Shown one piece after another: positions 29,891 through 37,527 of a stretch of 42,943 bases of DNA. This DNA is from Prevotella sp. (GTDB taxonomy: Bacteria > Bacteroidota > Bacteroidia > Bacteroidales > Bacteroidaceae). The position numbers and the translations under genes are program-made. The stretch is from NCBI GenBank assembly GCA_017548275.1, contig JAFZAH010000005.1:1-42943 (forward strand), in the 5' to 3' direction. The notes under the pieces were generated by a model. The model did not search any database. It was not told the DNA's origin and saw only the letters and a list, made by a program, of their open reading frames with translations. Each line of letters begins with the position of its first letter. Within the stretch, counting starts at the first letter, position 1.

Positions 29891-30727
29891 ATGGAAATCA
29901 ATCAATCTCTCTCTCAGGAGGTTCTAAGTGACTCGGTTCCCTCCCTTAAGGAGGGACAGGGTGGGTCTCTTACCATCGTCAAGGTCGGCGGGGCGATTGT
30001 CGAAGATAAAGAGCAATTGGAACGCCTGCTCGACAATTTTTGTGGCATTTCAGGCAAGAAAATACTCGTGCATGGCGGCGGACGCAGAGCCACACAAGTG
30101 GCGTCGCGGCTTGGCATTGAGAGTAAGATGGTCAACGGGCGCCGCATCACCGACAGCGACATGCTCGAAGTGGTGACGATGGTCTATGGCGGACTAGTCA
30201 ACAAGAATATTGTTGCACGTTTGCAAGCGCGTGGCGTGAATGCTATCGGATTGACTGGCGCCGATATGGATGTGATACGCTCACACCGCAGACCCGTGAA
30301 AGACGTGGATTACGGTTTTGTGGGTGATGTGGACCGTGTGGATGCCGACCAACTTGAAATGCTGCTTGAAAAGGGCATTACCCCCGTTTTGGCACCGCTC
30401 ACCCACGACGGCGCGGGTACGATGCTCAACACCAATGCCGATACTATCGCTTCGGTGGCAGCGCAGGCACTTGCAGACCACTATGAGGTGACGCTCATCT
30501 ATTGTTTTGAGAAGCCAGGTGTGTTGAGTGACCCTGACGATGATAACTCGCTCATTCCCCACATTACACGCGAGGATTTCACACGGCTTACCGCCGACGG
30601 TACCATCTCAGGGGGCATGATACCTAAGATAGAAAACGCGCTGCAAGCCGTAGAGGCTGGTGTGCGCCGCGTCATCATCACCCTCGCCACTGCCATTGAT
30701 GGCCAGCACGGCACCATCATAGAATAG
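29891..30727 (+). CDS. argB: Acetylglutamate kinase with repeat-encoded N-terminal extension
   Basis: Phosphorylates N-acetylglutamate in arginine synthesis (278 aa from this start; family members are about 255-260). The kinase proper begins at LTIVKVGGA, with VHGGGRRAT, TGADMD, NINADT-like NTNADTIAS and GGMIPKI motifs. Upstream of it the frame runs through an inverted palindromic element encoding SVPSLKEGQGGS and, before that, a DUF559 remnant. The ATG at 29891 is the only ordinary start near the kinase; a TTG at 29747 would add 48 more residues of the remnant. So either start gives an N-terminal extension. The catalytic core is intact. A terminator follows. Confidence 0.9.
   Translation: MEINQSLSQEVLSDSVPSLKEGQGGSLTIVKVGGAIVEDKEQLERLLDNFCGISGKKILVHGGGRRATQVASRLGIESKMVNGRRITDSDMLEVVTMVYGGLVNKNIVARLQARGVNAIGLTGADMDVIRSHRRPVKDVDYGFVGDVDRVDADQLEMLLEKGITPVLAPLTHDGAGTMLNTNADTIASVAAQALADHYEVTLIYCFEKPGVLSDPDDDNSLIPHITREDFTRLTADGTISGGMIPKIENALQAVEAGVRRVIITLATAIDGQHGTIIE
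29937..29966. repeat. Palindromic element, inverted copy inside the argB frame
   Basis: CCCTCCcttaaGGAGGG followed by the arm ACAGGGTGGGT is the reverse complement of the 16581 type. It is translated as PSLKEGQGGS at the start of ArgB. The arm faces the argB body. Confidence 0.75.
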
Positions 30728-30731
30728 ATAT

Positions 30732-30782
30732 TATTCGCCTATTGGGGCTCATTAGGCTCATAAAGCGAATTAGCCCAATACC
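30732..30782. repeat. GCCCAATA word repeat with hairpin
   Basis: CGCCTATTGGGGCTCATTAG, GCTCATAAAGCGAATTAGCC and CAATA are iterated words; TATTGGG and CCCAATA can pair. It lies between argB and its terminator. Related words occur at 39432-39476 and 5646-5690. Confidence 0.45.
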
Positions 30783-30789
30783 CCCAAAG

Positions 30790-30828
30790 AAAAATCCGGG
30801 TCCTTTCTCAGGGCTCGGATTTTCTTTC
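30790..30828 (+). terminator. Terminator after argB
   Basis: AAAATCCGGGTCC and GGGCTCGGATTTT form a hairpin with a seven-base loop, followed by CTTTC. It closes the rightward topA-aroK-speA-argB region. Confidence 0.75.
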
Positions 30829-30926
30829 GTTAGTATGTTATGAAAAATTTGAGAGAAATTGAAACTTCACAGTTTCAGAATTGTTTTACTAAACATGATT
30901 TTATAGAGAAAGCATAGAAAAATGTC

Positions 30927-31391
30927 TTATCTGATACTCAAAGGGATATGAGCGGTACTATCAATCTTCACGCTGTCGGCACGGGCTACGGAGATACCGT
31001 CTGCTTTGGGCTCTTCTACTGTAGCCACCTCGTTTTGAGCAGGTTTGTCGGTATGGCGCAGCGCCACGGTGACAGCGTTGCCGAGAGTGAGGATGACCGC
31101 CACCACAGCCACGGCTTTGAACAGTGGTTGCAACCGCTGGGTCAGTTTGATGGTGCGGGCTTTGACGGTCTTCTTCTCTCCTACGAGTTCCATCATGCGG
31201 TCGTCGAAGTCATCGTCGAGGGTCTCCTCATGGATGGATGTCTGCTCGTAGGTGAACAAATCCTTGTAGGGCAACAGGGCGGCGGGCACTTCTTTCTGGT
31301 TGAAGAACGTTCTGAGAATCTGCTCTTCTTCCAGTGTCGTCTCGCATTGCCAGTAGCGATCCAAGAGTTGTTCGATGTATTGATAGTTCAT
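30927..31391 (-). CDS. Putative anti-sigma-type membrane protein
   Basis: A 154-aa protein with one transmembrane helix (about 91-111), a cytoplasmic N-terminal half opening MNYQYIEQLLDRYWQCET, and a short C-terminal tail outside. It starts 4 bp after the ECF sigma gene stop on the same strand. Small single-pass proteins cotranscribed with an ECF sigma factor are usually its regulator, so it may hold the sigma factor at the membrane. No specific anti-sigma domain was recognised. The name rests on context. Confidence 0.6.
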   Translation of the reverse strand: MNYQYIEQLLDRYWQCETTLEEEQILRTFFNQKEVPAALLPYKDLFTYEQTSIHEETLDDDFDDRMMELVGEKKTVKARTIKLTQRLQPLFKAVAVVAVILTLGNAVTVALRHTDKPAQNEVATVEEPKADGISVARADSVKIDSTAHIPLSIR

Positions 31392-31395
31392 CTTG

Positions 31396-31905
31396 TTATG
31401 ATGTTTCTAATTGCTGATATTTTTGTTTGACAGCCTGCCGGGCGCGGAAGATATTGATTTTCACCTGATCTTCGCTGATGTCCATGATGGCGGCGATTTC
31501 TTTATAGGTCTTCCCTTCGAAGTCGCGCAATTGCATGCATGTGCGCTGTTTCTCGGGCAGGGCGTTCACGATGCGTCTCACCAGTTCTATCCTGTCTTTT
31601 TGGAGCATTTGCTCGTATGGATTGGTGGAGGATGTAGCACCGTTGTCGAGTTGGATGTCGTCGAGCGACTCGTTTTGGCGGTCTTTCCGTTTGATGCGGT
31701 CAAGCGCCAGATTCCGGCAGACGGTGAGGCTGTATGCCTTGATGGATTCGATGTCTTGCCATTCGTCGCGTTTGTTCCAGACTTTTATCAGTGTATCCTG
31801 CACGATGTCTTCGGCGTCCTCGTGTCGGAGAGTGATGCGAAGGGCGAGCCGGTAAAGCACGTTTTTCAACGGCAGCACATCGTTTCGGAAACTGATATTT
31901 TTCAT
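31396..31905 (-). CDS. ECF-type RNA polymerase sigma factor
   Basis: A sigma-70 family protein with only regions 2 and 4 (169 aa). Region 2 includes EDAEDIVQDTLIKVW (core binding) and YSLTVCRNLALDRIKR (promoter -10 contact). Region 4 is the helix-turn-helix TYKEIAAIMDISEDQVKINIFRAR. Target promoters are unknown. It is followed at 4 bp by the putative anti-sigma gene. A plausible promoter lies upstream (31939-31970). Confidence 0.92.
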   Translation of the reverse strand: MKNISFRNDVLPLKNVLYRLALRITLRHEDAEDIVQDTLIKVWNKRDEWQDIESIKAYSLTVCRNLALDRIKRKDRQNESLDDIQLDNGATSSTNPYEQMLQKDRIELVRRIVNALPEKQRTCMQLRDFEGKTYKEIAAIMDISEDQVKINIFRARQAVKQKYQQLETS

Positions 31906-31938
31906 CTTCTCTCTTTGTGTTGACGATTATACGGGACG

Positions 31939-31970
31939 GAAAGTTACAAGAATTAACAACTTTTAACCAA
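31939..31970 (-). promoter_or_regulatory. Possible promoter of the sigma factor operon
   Basis: Minus-strand TAACTTTC (31939-31946) is one base off TAnnTTTG, with TTGG (31967-31970) about 21 bp upstream. The gene starts at 31905. Confidence 0.35.
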
Positions 31971-32032
31971 TTGGTTGTTTAGGAGACTTGTTGTTTGGTC
32001 GTTTAGGGGTAGAGAGGTTGATTCATTATGTA

Positions 32033-32053
32033 TGTCATCGTGCCACGATGACA
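32033..32053. promoter_or_regulatory. Perfect 21-bp palindrome upstream of the sigma operon
   Basis: TGTCATCGTG and CACGATGACA are perfect 10-bp arms around a single central C. It lies about 130 bp upstream of the sigma gene and just before a GGAGT-word repeat. A dyad with a one-base centre cannot form a good RNA hairpin over its full length, so a protein-binding operator or a mobile-repeat end are both possible. Confidence 0.4.
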
Positions 32054-32070
32054 CATTCTACGGACATTAG

Positions 32071-32137
32071 TCCTCCAATTACGTACTATTGTCTAAACTC
32101 CTAAACTTCTACACTCCTACACTCCTACACTCCTAAT
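32071..32137. repeat. GGAGT-word repeat, reverse orientation
   Basis: On the minus strand 'ggagtgta' words iterate and lead into TTTAGACAATAGTACGTAAT, matching the 24111-24233 and 17471 copies. It ends 9 bp before the stop of the 157-aa unknown protein. Confidence 0.75.
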
Positions 32138-32146
32138 TCTCCTTCC

Positions 32147-32620
32147 TTATTTCTTAAACATGTTCCTAATCCAGCGGATGTTGTCTAACCATTGGATGAT
32201 GGGGCCGATGACGGGCAGCGCGCGTGCTCCAGCCCAGCGCAGACGGTTCACTTCGTCGGGCAGGGCGTGTGAGATGGCTGCTTTCATTTCTATTTCTGCC
32301 ATTGATTTGGCATGTTCCTGTGCAGAGATGCGTCTGTTCTCGGCCTTCATTTCTGCCACCTGTTCGTCAATAGACTGCCCTTGGGCATTGACCACGCAGT
32401 TAGCGTATTTCCCTAACAGCGCATTGTATTCTTGGAAGAGAGGTCCCTGCATCAACTGGTTGTTGAAGGCTGCCTGGTCAGGACTGCTGTATGCCAATTG
32501 GTCGAGTTTCGCAAAAAAAGCGTCAAACTCCTGTTGTCCGGCAGCATCCAGACGGTATTGCTGCTCGACGACATCATGATAGGGTTTTGTCCAAAGATGA
32601 TGTGTTGCCATAATGCTCAA
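32147..32620 (-). CDS. Unknown 157-aa protein
   Basis: Not recognised. The protein is mostly helical and polar with many Ala, Gln and Glu (for example DEQVAEMKAENRRISAQEHA), ending in a hydrophobic, Trp/Arg-rich segment (ALPVIGPIIQWLDNIRWIRN) that could contact a membrane. There is no signal peptide, so it is probably cytoplasmic. It has a good promoter of its own (32662-32693) that lies back to back with that of the FabK-like gene. Met4 (32611) is an alternative start. Codon use looks like that of its neighbours, so the gene is probably real. Confidence 0.7.
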   Translation of the reverse strand: MSIMATHHLWTKPYHDVVEQQYRLDAAGQQEFDAFFAKLDQLAYSSPDQAAFNNQLMQGPLFQEYNALLGKYANCVVNAQGQSIDEQVAEMKAENRRISAQEHAKSMAEIEMKAAISHALPDEVNRLRWAGARALPVIGPIIQWLDNIRWIRNMFKK

Positions 32621-32661
32621 TGATAAAAATGGTTGATGATAAAACGATATGAATCTTTTTG

Positions 32662-32693
32662 CAAAAATAGCATTTTTCGCCTAATTCGCCAAA
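32662..32693 (-). promoter_or_regulatory. Promoter of the unknown 157-aa protein
   Basis: Minus-strand TTTG (32690-32693), 20-bp spacer, TATTTTTG (32662-32669): a full match to the Bacteroidota consensus. Confidence 0.65.
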
Positions 32694-32698
32694 AATTC

Positions 32699-32729
32699 TT
32701 GTCCATATTCACAAAAAGCACTATTTTTG
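32699..32729 (+). promoter_or_regulatory. Promoter of the FabK-like gene
   Basis: TTG (32699-32701), 20-bp spacer, TATTTTTG (32722-32729). It is divergent from the promoter at 32662-32693, the two -33 elements being only a few bases apart. Confidence 0.65.
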
Positions 32730-32758
32730 CATCATCTTATTCGGAAGTAAATAAATAG

Positions 32759-33703
32759 ATGAAACAGAACAGAATCACAACATTATTCGGGATAGAGAAA
32801 CCCGTCATTCAGGGCGGAATGGTTTGGATTAGCGGATGGCGTTTGGCGGCAGCCGTGAGCAATGCCGGCGGACTGGGTCTGTTGGGCGCGGGGTCGATGC
32901 ATCCCGAGACGCTCATCGAGCATATCCATAAGATGAAAGAGGCGACCGACAAGCCTTGGGGCATCAATGTGCCGCTGATGTATCCCGAGATTGACCGTCT
33001 TATTCAGATAATCATCGATGAGGGCGTGAAAATCGTCTTCACCTCGGCGGGTAGTCCGAAAAAATATACCGCGCGACTCCATGAGGCGGGCATTAAGGTG
33101 GCCCATGTGGTGTCCAGTTCGAAATTCGCCCGCAAATGTGAAGAGGCAGGCGTGGATGCCGTGGTGGCTGAGGGTTTTGAGGCAGGCGGACACAATGGTC
33201 GCGAGGAAACCACCACCATGGCACTCATCCCCCAAGTGAGAAAGGCCACATCGCTCCCGTTGATAGCCGCCGGTGGTATCGGCAGCGGCGAGGCCATCCT
33301 CGCTGCCATGGCCCTAGGTGCTGAGGGTGTGCAGATAGGCACATTGTTCGCACTGACCGAGGAGAGTAGCGCATCCGAGGCGTTCAAAGAACGTTGCACA
33401 CAACTTGAGGAAGGTGACACCATGTTGACATTGAAACTTATTTCGCCCACACGCATGGTGAAGAACGATCTCTACTGCCGTATCATGCAGGCTGAGAGCG
33501 AAGGTGCCGCTGTAGAGGATCTGCGCCGTATTTTAGGGCAGGCGGCATCGAAACGCGGCATCTTCGAAGGTGACATCGACAATGGCGAATTGGAAATCGG
33601 TCAGATAGCCTCTGCTGTCAAACAAATCCGCCCCGTCAGCGAGGTGATGCGCCAACTCACAGAAGAGTTCGAAGAAGCCAAAAAGCGCATCGAAGACTTA
33701 TAG
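32759..33703 (+). CDS. FabK-like enoyl-ACP reductase II / nitronate monooxygenase family
   Basis: An FMN-binding TIM-barrel protein (314 aa). It opens with KPVIQGGMVWISGWRLAAA, has the family His in EGFEAGGHNGRE, and FMN-phosphate motifs in AAGGIGSGEAI and GVQIGT. Overall spacing resembles FabK (the flavin enoyl-ACP reductase) more than classical nitronate monooxygenases, but the two groups share these motifs and cannot be separated by eye. It could be the fatty-acid enoyl reductase of this organism. It is a single gene with its own promoter and terminator. Confidence 0.8.
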   Translation: MKQNRITTLFGIEKPVIQGGMVWISGWRLAAAVSNAGGLGLLGAGSMHPETLIEHIHKMKEATDKPWGINVPLMYPEIDRLIQIIIDEGVKIVFTSAGSPKKYTARLHEAGIKVAHVVSSSKFARKCEEAGVDAVVAEGFEAGGHNGREETTTMALIPQVRKATSLPLIAAGGIGSGEAILAAMALGAEGVQIGTLFALTEESSASEAFKERCTQLEEGDTMLTLKLISPTRMVKNDLYCRIMQAESEGAAVEDLRRILGQAASKRGIFEGDIDNGELEIGQIASAVKQIRPVSEVMRQLTEEFEEAKKRIEDL

Positions 33704-33722
33704 ATTTGAAGTTAATGATATG

Positions 33723-33768
33723 AATCGGAGTAATCAGCAAAGCACGATTACTCCGATTTCTTTTTTTA
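33723..33768 (+). terminator. Terminator after the FabK-like gene
   Basis: Perfect 13-bp arms AATCGGAGTAATC and GATTACTCCGATT with a 10-base loop, followed by TCTTTTTTT. Confidence 0.9.
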
Positions 33769-33829
33769 TACGTTCAGATGGATTTGACATTTGTTCGCTT
33801 TCAATAAGTGAACAATAGTTCCCAGTCCT

Positions 33830-35260
33830 TCACTTCTTCACTTCTTTGGAAGGATTAGCCGATATTTTGTACAATCTGATAAGGAATAGCAGTCCGCGGA
33901 TGGTCAGTTCTATCGCCATGGCAACCCATACGCCAACCAAACCGTAACGGGTGGCAAGCAAGGCGGCGAGTGTCAGGCGGATGAGCCACATGCTCCCCAG
34001 ATTGATGGCTGCGGGCCGCAGGGTGTCGCCAATGCCCACACACACGCTATAAGTGACTATAGATGCGGCAAACATCGGTTCGGCGAATGCCTCGATACGC
34101 AAGCATTGTGCGCCTAAGTCGCGTATCTCCGCCACAGGGGTCATCAGACCCATCATCTCGGGTGCGAACACATACATCACCACCCCCATCACCGCCATGA
34201 CAATCATGCCCGTGAACACCGTCATACGGGCGAAACTGCTTATCAGGTCTGGCCGTCCTGCACCTTTGCTTTGCCCGACCAAGGTGGTAGCGGCGTCGCC
34301 GATACCAAAGCCCGGCATATAACACAGGCTTTCGGCGGTGATGGCAAATGTGTTGGCGGCGATGGCAATGTTGCCCAAAGGTGCGACAATCATCGTGCTG
34401 ACAATTTGAGCCGAACCCATCAGAAATGACTGCAATGCCATGGGAGCGCCTATCTTGAAGGCATTGACCAGATACGAAGTCACAAAACGGAAGGGTTCGT
34501 GAGGTAAGCGCAACGACAGCATCTTTGACCGGAAAAAAGCGAACCATCCCTGCCACAGCGACACCACGACAAAGGAAAGTCCTGAGCCTAAAGCCGCTCC
34601 CGTCACGCCCCATCCGGCACCGGGTATCCATACGTTCATGCCCAACAACTGAACGTGTCGGCTGGGGAAAATCAGGAGGAAATTGAACAACACATCCAGC
34701 ACGCACAAAAGAACGCTCATCACACTAGCCACACGCATATTTCCTTCGCACTTGAGCATCGACGATGCCAGCACATTCATCTGGAAGAAAGGACCAGAGA
34801 GGGAGAAAAACAGGAAATAGCGCGAAGAATCGGGCGCGATATCGGCACCGCCTCCTAACCAGAAAGGCAATGGCGAGGCAATGGCCACAGCCAGCAACAT
34901 GATTAACACGCTCAACGAGAAGGTGACGATGAGTGCATGACGGAGCACGTCGCGGGCCCGTACAAAATCGTTGGCACCGATGAAATGTGCCACCTGTACC
35001 GAGAAACCCATCGCCGCCGCAGAGAAAAGACTGCCAAACAACCATGTGGAAGACTCTACCAGACCGATGGCCGCGGAAGCCTCAGCGCCGAGACTGCCCA
35101 CCATGGCCTGGTCGATGAAAAACATCATCACCATGGTGACTTGCGCCAATATGGCGGGCACACTCAACTGGAAAATCAAGTTGAGTTTGTTATATCCCGT
35201 CATCGGTTTGCCCTCACGGATGAGAGCCAGCAATAACTCACTCTTCCGCTGTTTTTCCAT
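33830..35260 (-). CDS. MATE family efflux transporter
   Basis: A 12-helix inner-membrane antiporter (476 aa) that exports drugs or metabolites using a sodium or proton gradient. Motifs such as LSVPAILAQVTMVMMFFIDQAMVG are split here as LSVPAILAQ, FIDQAMVGSLG and MPGFGIGDAATTLVGQSKGAG, all typical of MATE proteins. Its start overlaps the end of dusB by 23 bp, so translation is probably coupled. It is the last gene of the leftward group. The substrate cannot be predicted. Confidence 0.92.
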   Translation of the reverse strand: MEKQRKSELLLALIREGKPMTGYNKLNLIFQLSVPAILAQVTMVMMFFIDQAMVGSLGAEASAAIGLVESSTWLFGSLFSAAAMGFSVQVAHFIGANDFVRARDVLRHALIVTFSLSVLIMLLAVAIASPLPFWLGGGADIAPDSSRYFLFFSLSGPFFQMNVLASSMLKCEGNMRVASVMSVLLCVLDVLFNFLLIFPSRHVQLLGMNVWIPGAGWGVTGAALGSGLSFVVVSLWQGWFAFFRSKMLSLRLPHEPFRFVTSYLVNAFKIGAPMALQSFLMGSAQIVSTMIVAPLGNIAIAANTFAITAESLCYMPGFGIGDAATTLVGQSKGAGRPDLISSFARMTVFTGMIVMAVMGVVMYVFAPEMMGLMTPVAEIRDLGAQCLRIEAFAEPMFAASIVTYSVCVGIGDTLRPAAINLGSMWLIRLTLAALLATRYGLVGVWVAMAIELTIRGLLFLIRLYKISANPSKEVKK

Positions 35261-36242
35261 CTCCTAATGTGCTCTCTATCTCGTCTAAAATATGGGTAAG
35301 TTCGTCCATCGTCGTGGCGCGCAGCATAGCGATACGTGTCTGTCGGAAATTAGGAATACCCTTGAAGATAGGCGACGCAGCCAAGTGGCGGCGCGTATGC
35401 AGGATACCGCGGTATTCGTCGATGCGCTCCACATTGATGCGCAACTGTTCGCGCAGCACATCCAGTTTCCATTTGAAATCCATCGTCGGGTCAGGTTCGC
35501 GCCCGTCCAAATAATTGCGCATCTCCTTGAAAATCCAAGGACGGCCGAAGGTGGCGCGTCCCACCATCACCGCGTCCACACCATAGCGGTCGAATGCCTG
35601 TTTGGCCTCCTCAGGCGAGGTGATGTCGCCATTGCCGATAATAGGGATGTGGATACGCGGATTGCGTTTCACCTCACCAATGAGCGTCCAGTCGGCCTGA
35701 CCCGTGTACATCTGCGAACGTGTGCGTCCGTGGATGGTCAGCGCCTGAATGCCACAATCTTGCAACTGTTCTGCCAAATCGGTGATAATCAGGTTGTTCA
35801 TGTCCCAACCCAGACGGGTCTTCACCGTCACAGGGGTATTTACCGCCTTGACCACCTCACGTGTGATATCGAGCAACAGGGGAATATTGCGCAACATTCC
35901 CGCTCCGGCGCCTTTGCCCGCCACTTTCTTCACCGGACAGCCGAAATTGAGGTCTATCACGTCAGGGTGAGCCTCTTCCACAATCTTGGCCGCCTCGACC
36001 ATCGCCTCCACATCACGACCGTAAATCTGAATACCCACGGGTCGCTCCTCGTCGCTGATGGTCAGTTTGTTGACCGTGCTCTTAATAGACCGCACCAGTG
36101 CTTCGGCACTCACAAACTCGGTGTAAACCATCGATGCGCCGAAACGCTTGCACAGCATCCTGAATCCGATGTCGGTCACATCCTCCATCGGAGCCAGGAA
36201 AAGTGGATAATTCCCAAAGATGCGTTGTATATCTTGATTCAT
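35238..36242 (-). CDS. dusB: tRNA-dihydrouridine synthase
   Basis: A flavin enzyme (334 aa) that reduces uridines in the tRNA D-loop. The start LAPMEDVTD, the catalytic Cys102 in NFGCPVKKVAGKGAGAG, TVKTRLGWD, TIHGRTRSQMYTG and IGNGDI motifs define the Dus family; DusB is the common bacterial type. It overlaps the MATE gene by 23 bp and is separated from dprA by 143 bp of composite repeat (36275-36376). Confidence 0.92.
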   Translation of the reverse strand: MNQDIQRIFGNYPLFLAPMEDVTDIGFRMLCKRFGASMVYTEFVSAEALVRSIKSTVNKLTISDEERPVGIQIYGRDVEAMVEAAKIVEEAHPDVIDLNFGCPVKKVAGKGAGAGMLRNIPLLLDITREVVKAVNTPVTVKTRLGWDMNNLIITDLAEQLQDCGIQALTIHGRTRSQMYTGQADWTLIGEVKRNPRIHIPIIGNGDITSPEEAKQAFDRYGVDAVMVGRATFGRPWIFKEMRNYLDGREPDPTMDFKWKLDVLREQLRINVERIDEYRGILHTRRHLAASPIFKGIPNFRQTRIAMLRATTMDELTHILDEIESTLGDGKTAEE

Positions 36243-36274
36243 ATTATAGAGACACTTCTAAAAACCCACCTAAA

Positions 36275-36376
36275 GCCTCACCCCAGACCCCTCTCCAAAG
36301 GGCGAGGGGAGTAGATAGCCCGCTAATAGAGTGGTATTGTCTGAACTCCTAAACTCCTGAACTCCCGAACTCCTAA
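36275..36376. repeat. Composite repeat, inverted relative to 17471-17566
   Basis: The arm GCCTCACCCC, the palindrome CCCCTCTCC/GGGCGAGGGG and then, in reverse, AGTAGATAGCCCGCT and GTCTGAACTCC words. Its reverse complement matches 17471-17566 in order and spacing, with scattered substitutions and no large gap. It fills the dprA-dusB gap; the arm points to the dusB start. Confidence 0.8.
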
Positions 36377-36385
36377 TTAATGTCT

Positions 36386-37525
36386 TTAACTTCCTAAAAA
36401 CAAATGATACATCCCGCCAGCGAGAGTGCGCACCACGCCTTTCATCTCCAGTTCAAAGAGTAAGGCGGTAAGCCGGTTGACGGGGATATTGGTTTGTGTC
36501 GCCAGCATATTTATCTGCAAGTCGTTGTGACGTTGCAGCACCTCCACGATGGTCTGCTCCTCAGGTGACAGGTCAGGAAAGAGATTGCGCTGGATGCCCT
36601 CGTTCTGGGCCTTTACCATGAGCGCATCGCTCTCCCACCCCATCGCACGGACGAAATCGTCAGCACTGCTGATGAGTGCCGCCCCATTGTCACGGATGAG
36701 GTTGTTGCACCCCTCGGAATATTCATCGCCGACACGCCCCGGGAAAGCGAACACGTCGCGCCCGTAACCGCGTGAGATACTGGCAGTGATGAGTCCGCCG
36801 CCCTTTGCCGCAGACTCCACGAGGATGCAGGCGTCGCTCATACCCGCCACGATGCGGTTGCGCCTGACGAAATTGATTTTGTCGGCATTGGTGCCCGTCA
36901 TGAACTCCGTGAGCAGTCCGCCCTGCCCCACCATACGGTTGGCGGTGTCCTTATGGCGAGACGGGTAGAGATCGTCGAGCCCGTGTGCCAGTACACCCAC
37001 TGTTTCGAAGCCATGTTCCAGCGCATTGCGGTGAGCGCAGATGTCCACCCCATAGGCCAATCCGCTTACAATCAGCACCTCAGGGCAAACCATCCGCAGG
37101 TCGCCGATGAATCGTCGGATAAGGTCCTGACCGTATGGCGTACATTTGCGGGTACCCACGATGTTGATGACACGTCGCTGGTTGAGGTTGGCGTTGCCTA
37201 TGTAATAAAGCACCACTGGCGCGTCGTCGCATTGCTTCAGACGTTCAGGGTAAGCCTCGTCTGTCATGGAGAGAGGTTGTATGCCTTTCGTCTCACAAAA
37301 ATGCAACTCCTCTTCGGCCCTTCGCATCAGCGGAGCAATATCTGCCTGCAAACCCTCTACGAGTCTTGGTCCCGCGTCGGGTATCACTGCGCGGATATCG
37401 TTACGATGCTCCATCACAGCCGTAGCGCTGCCAAGTGTGCGGTAGAGTTCCAAGATGCCAGCCAGATGAAACTGATTCATCCGTGCCAGAACCATCGCAT
37501 TGAGTATTTCTATTTCCAGTGACAT
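36386..37525 (-). CDS. dprA: DNA processing protein DprA
   Basis: Binds incoming single-stranded DNA and loads RecA during natural transformation (379 aa). The Rossmann-like core shows NIVGTRKCTPYG, VSGLAYGVDICAHRNALE, GVLAHGLDDLYPSRH, FVRRNRIVAGMSD and GGGLITA. A C-terminal winged helix (about 315-379, SPEEQTIVEVLQ onward) completes the family layout. Its start lies 2 bp after the thioesterase stop. Presence suggests the organism can process transformed DNA but does not prove competence. Confidence 0.94.
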   Translation of the reverse strand: MSLEIEILNAMVLARMNQFHLAGILELYRTLGSATAVMEHRNDIRAVIPDAGPRLVEGLQADIAPLMRRAEEELHFCETKGIQPLSMTDEAYPERLKQCDDAPVVLYYIGNANLNQRRVINIVGTRKCTPYGQDLIRRFIGDLRMVCPEVLIVSGLAYGVDICAHRNALEHGFETVGVLAHGLDDLYPSRHKDTANRMVGQGGLLTEFMTGTNADKINFVRRNRIVAGMSDACILVESAAKGGGLITASISRGYGRDVFAFPGRVGDEYSEGCNNLIRDNGAALISSADDFVRAMGWESDALMVKAQNEGIQRNLFPDLSPEEQTIVEVLQRHNDLQINMLATQTNIPVNRLTALLFELEMKGVVRTLAGGMYHLFLGS

Positions 37526-37527
37526 CG

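Noticed and set aside
30927-31905. FecIR-type iron or glycan sigma/anti-sigma system
   Set aside because: The second protein lacks a FecR-like periplasmic domain (only about 40 residues follow the membrane helix) and no TonB-dependent transporter is adjacent.
35292-36314. Open frame antisense to dusB ending in a palindromic-element peptide
   Set aside because: dusB is complete on the minus strand; the open frame is a shadow that runs by chance into the repeat.
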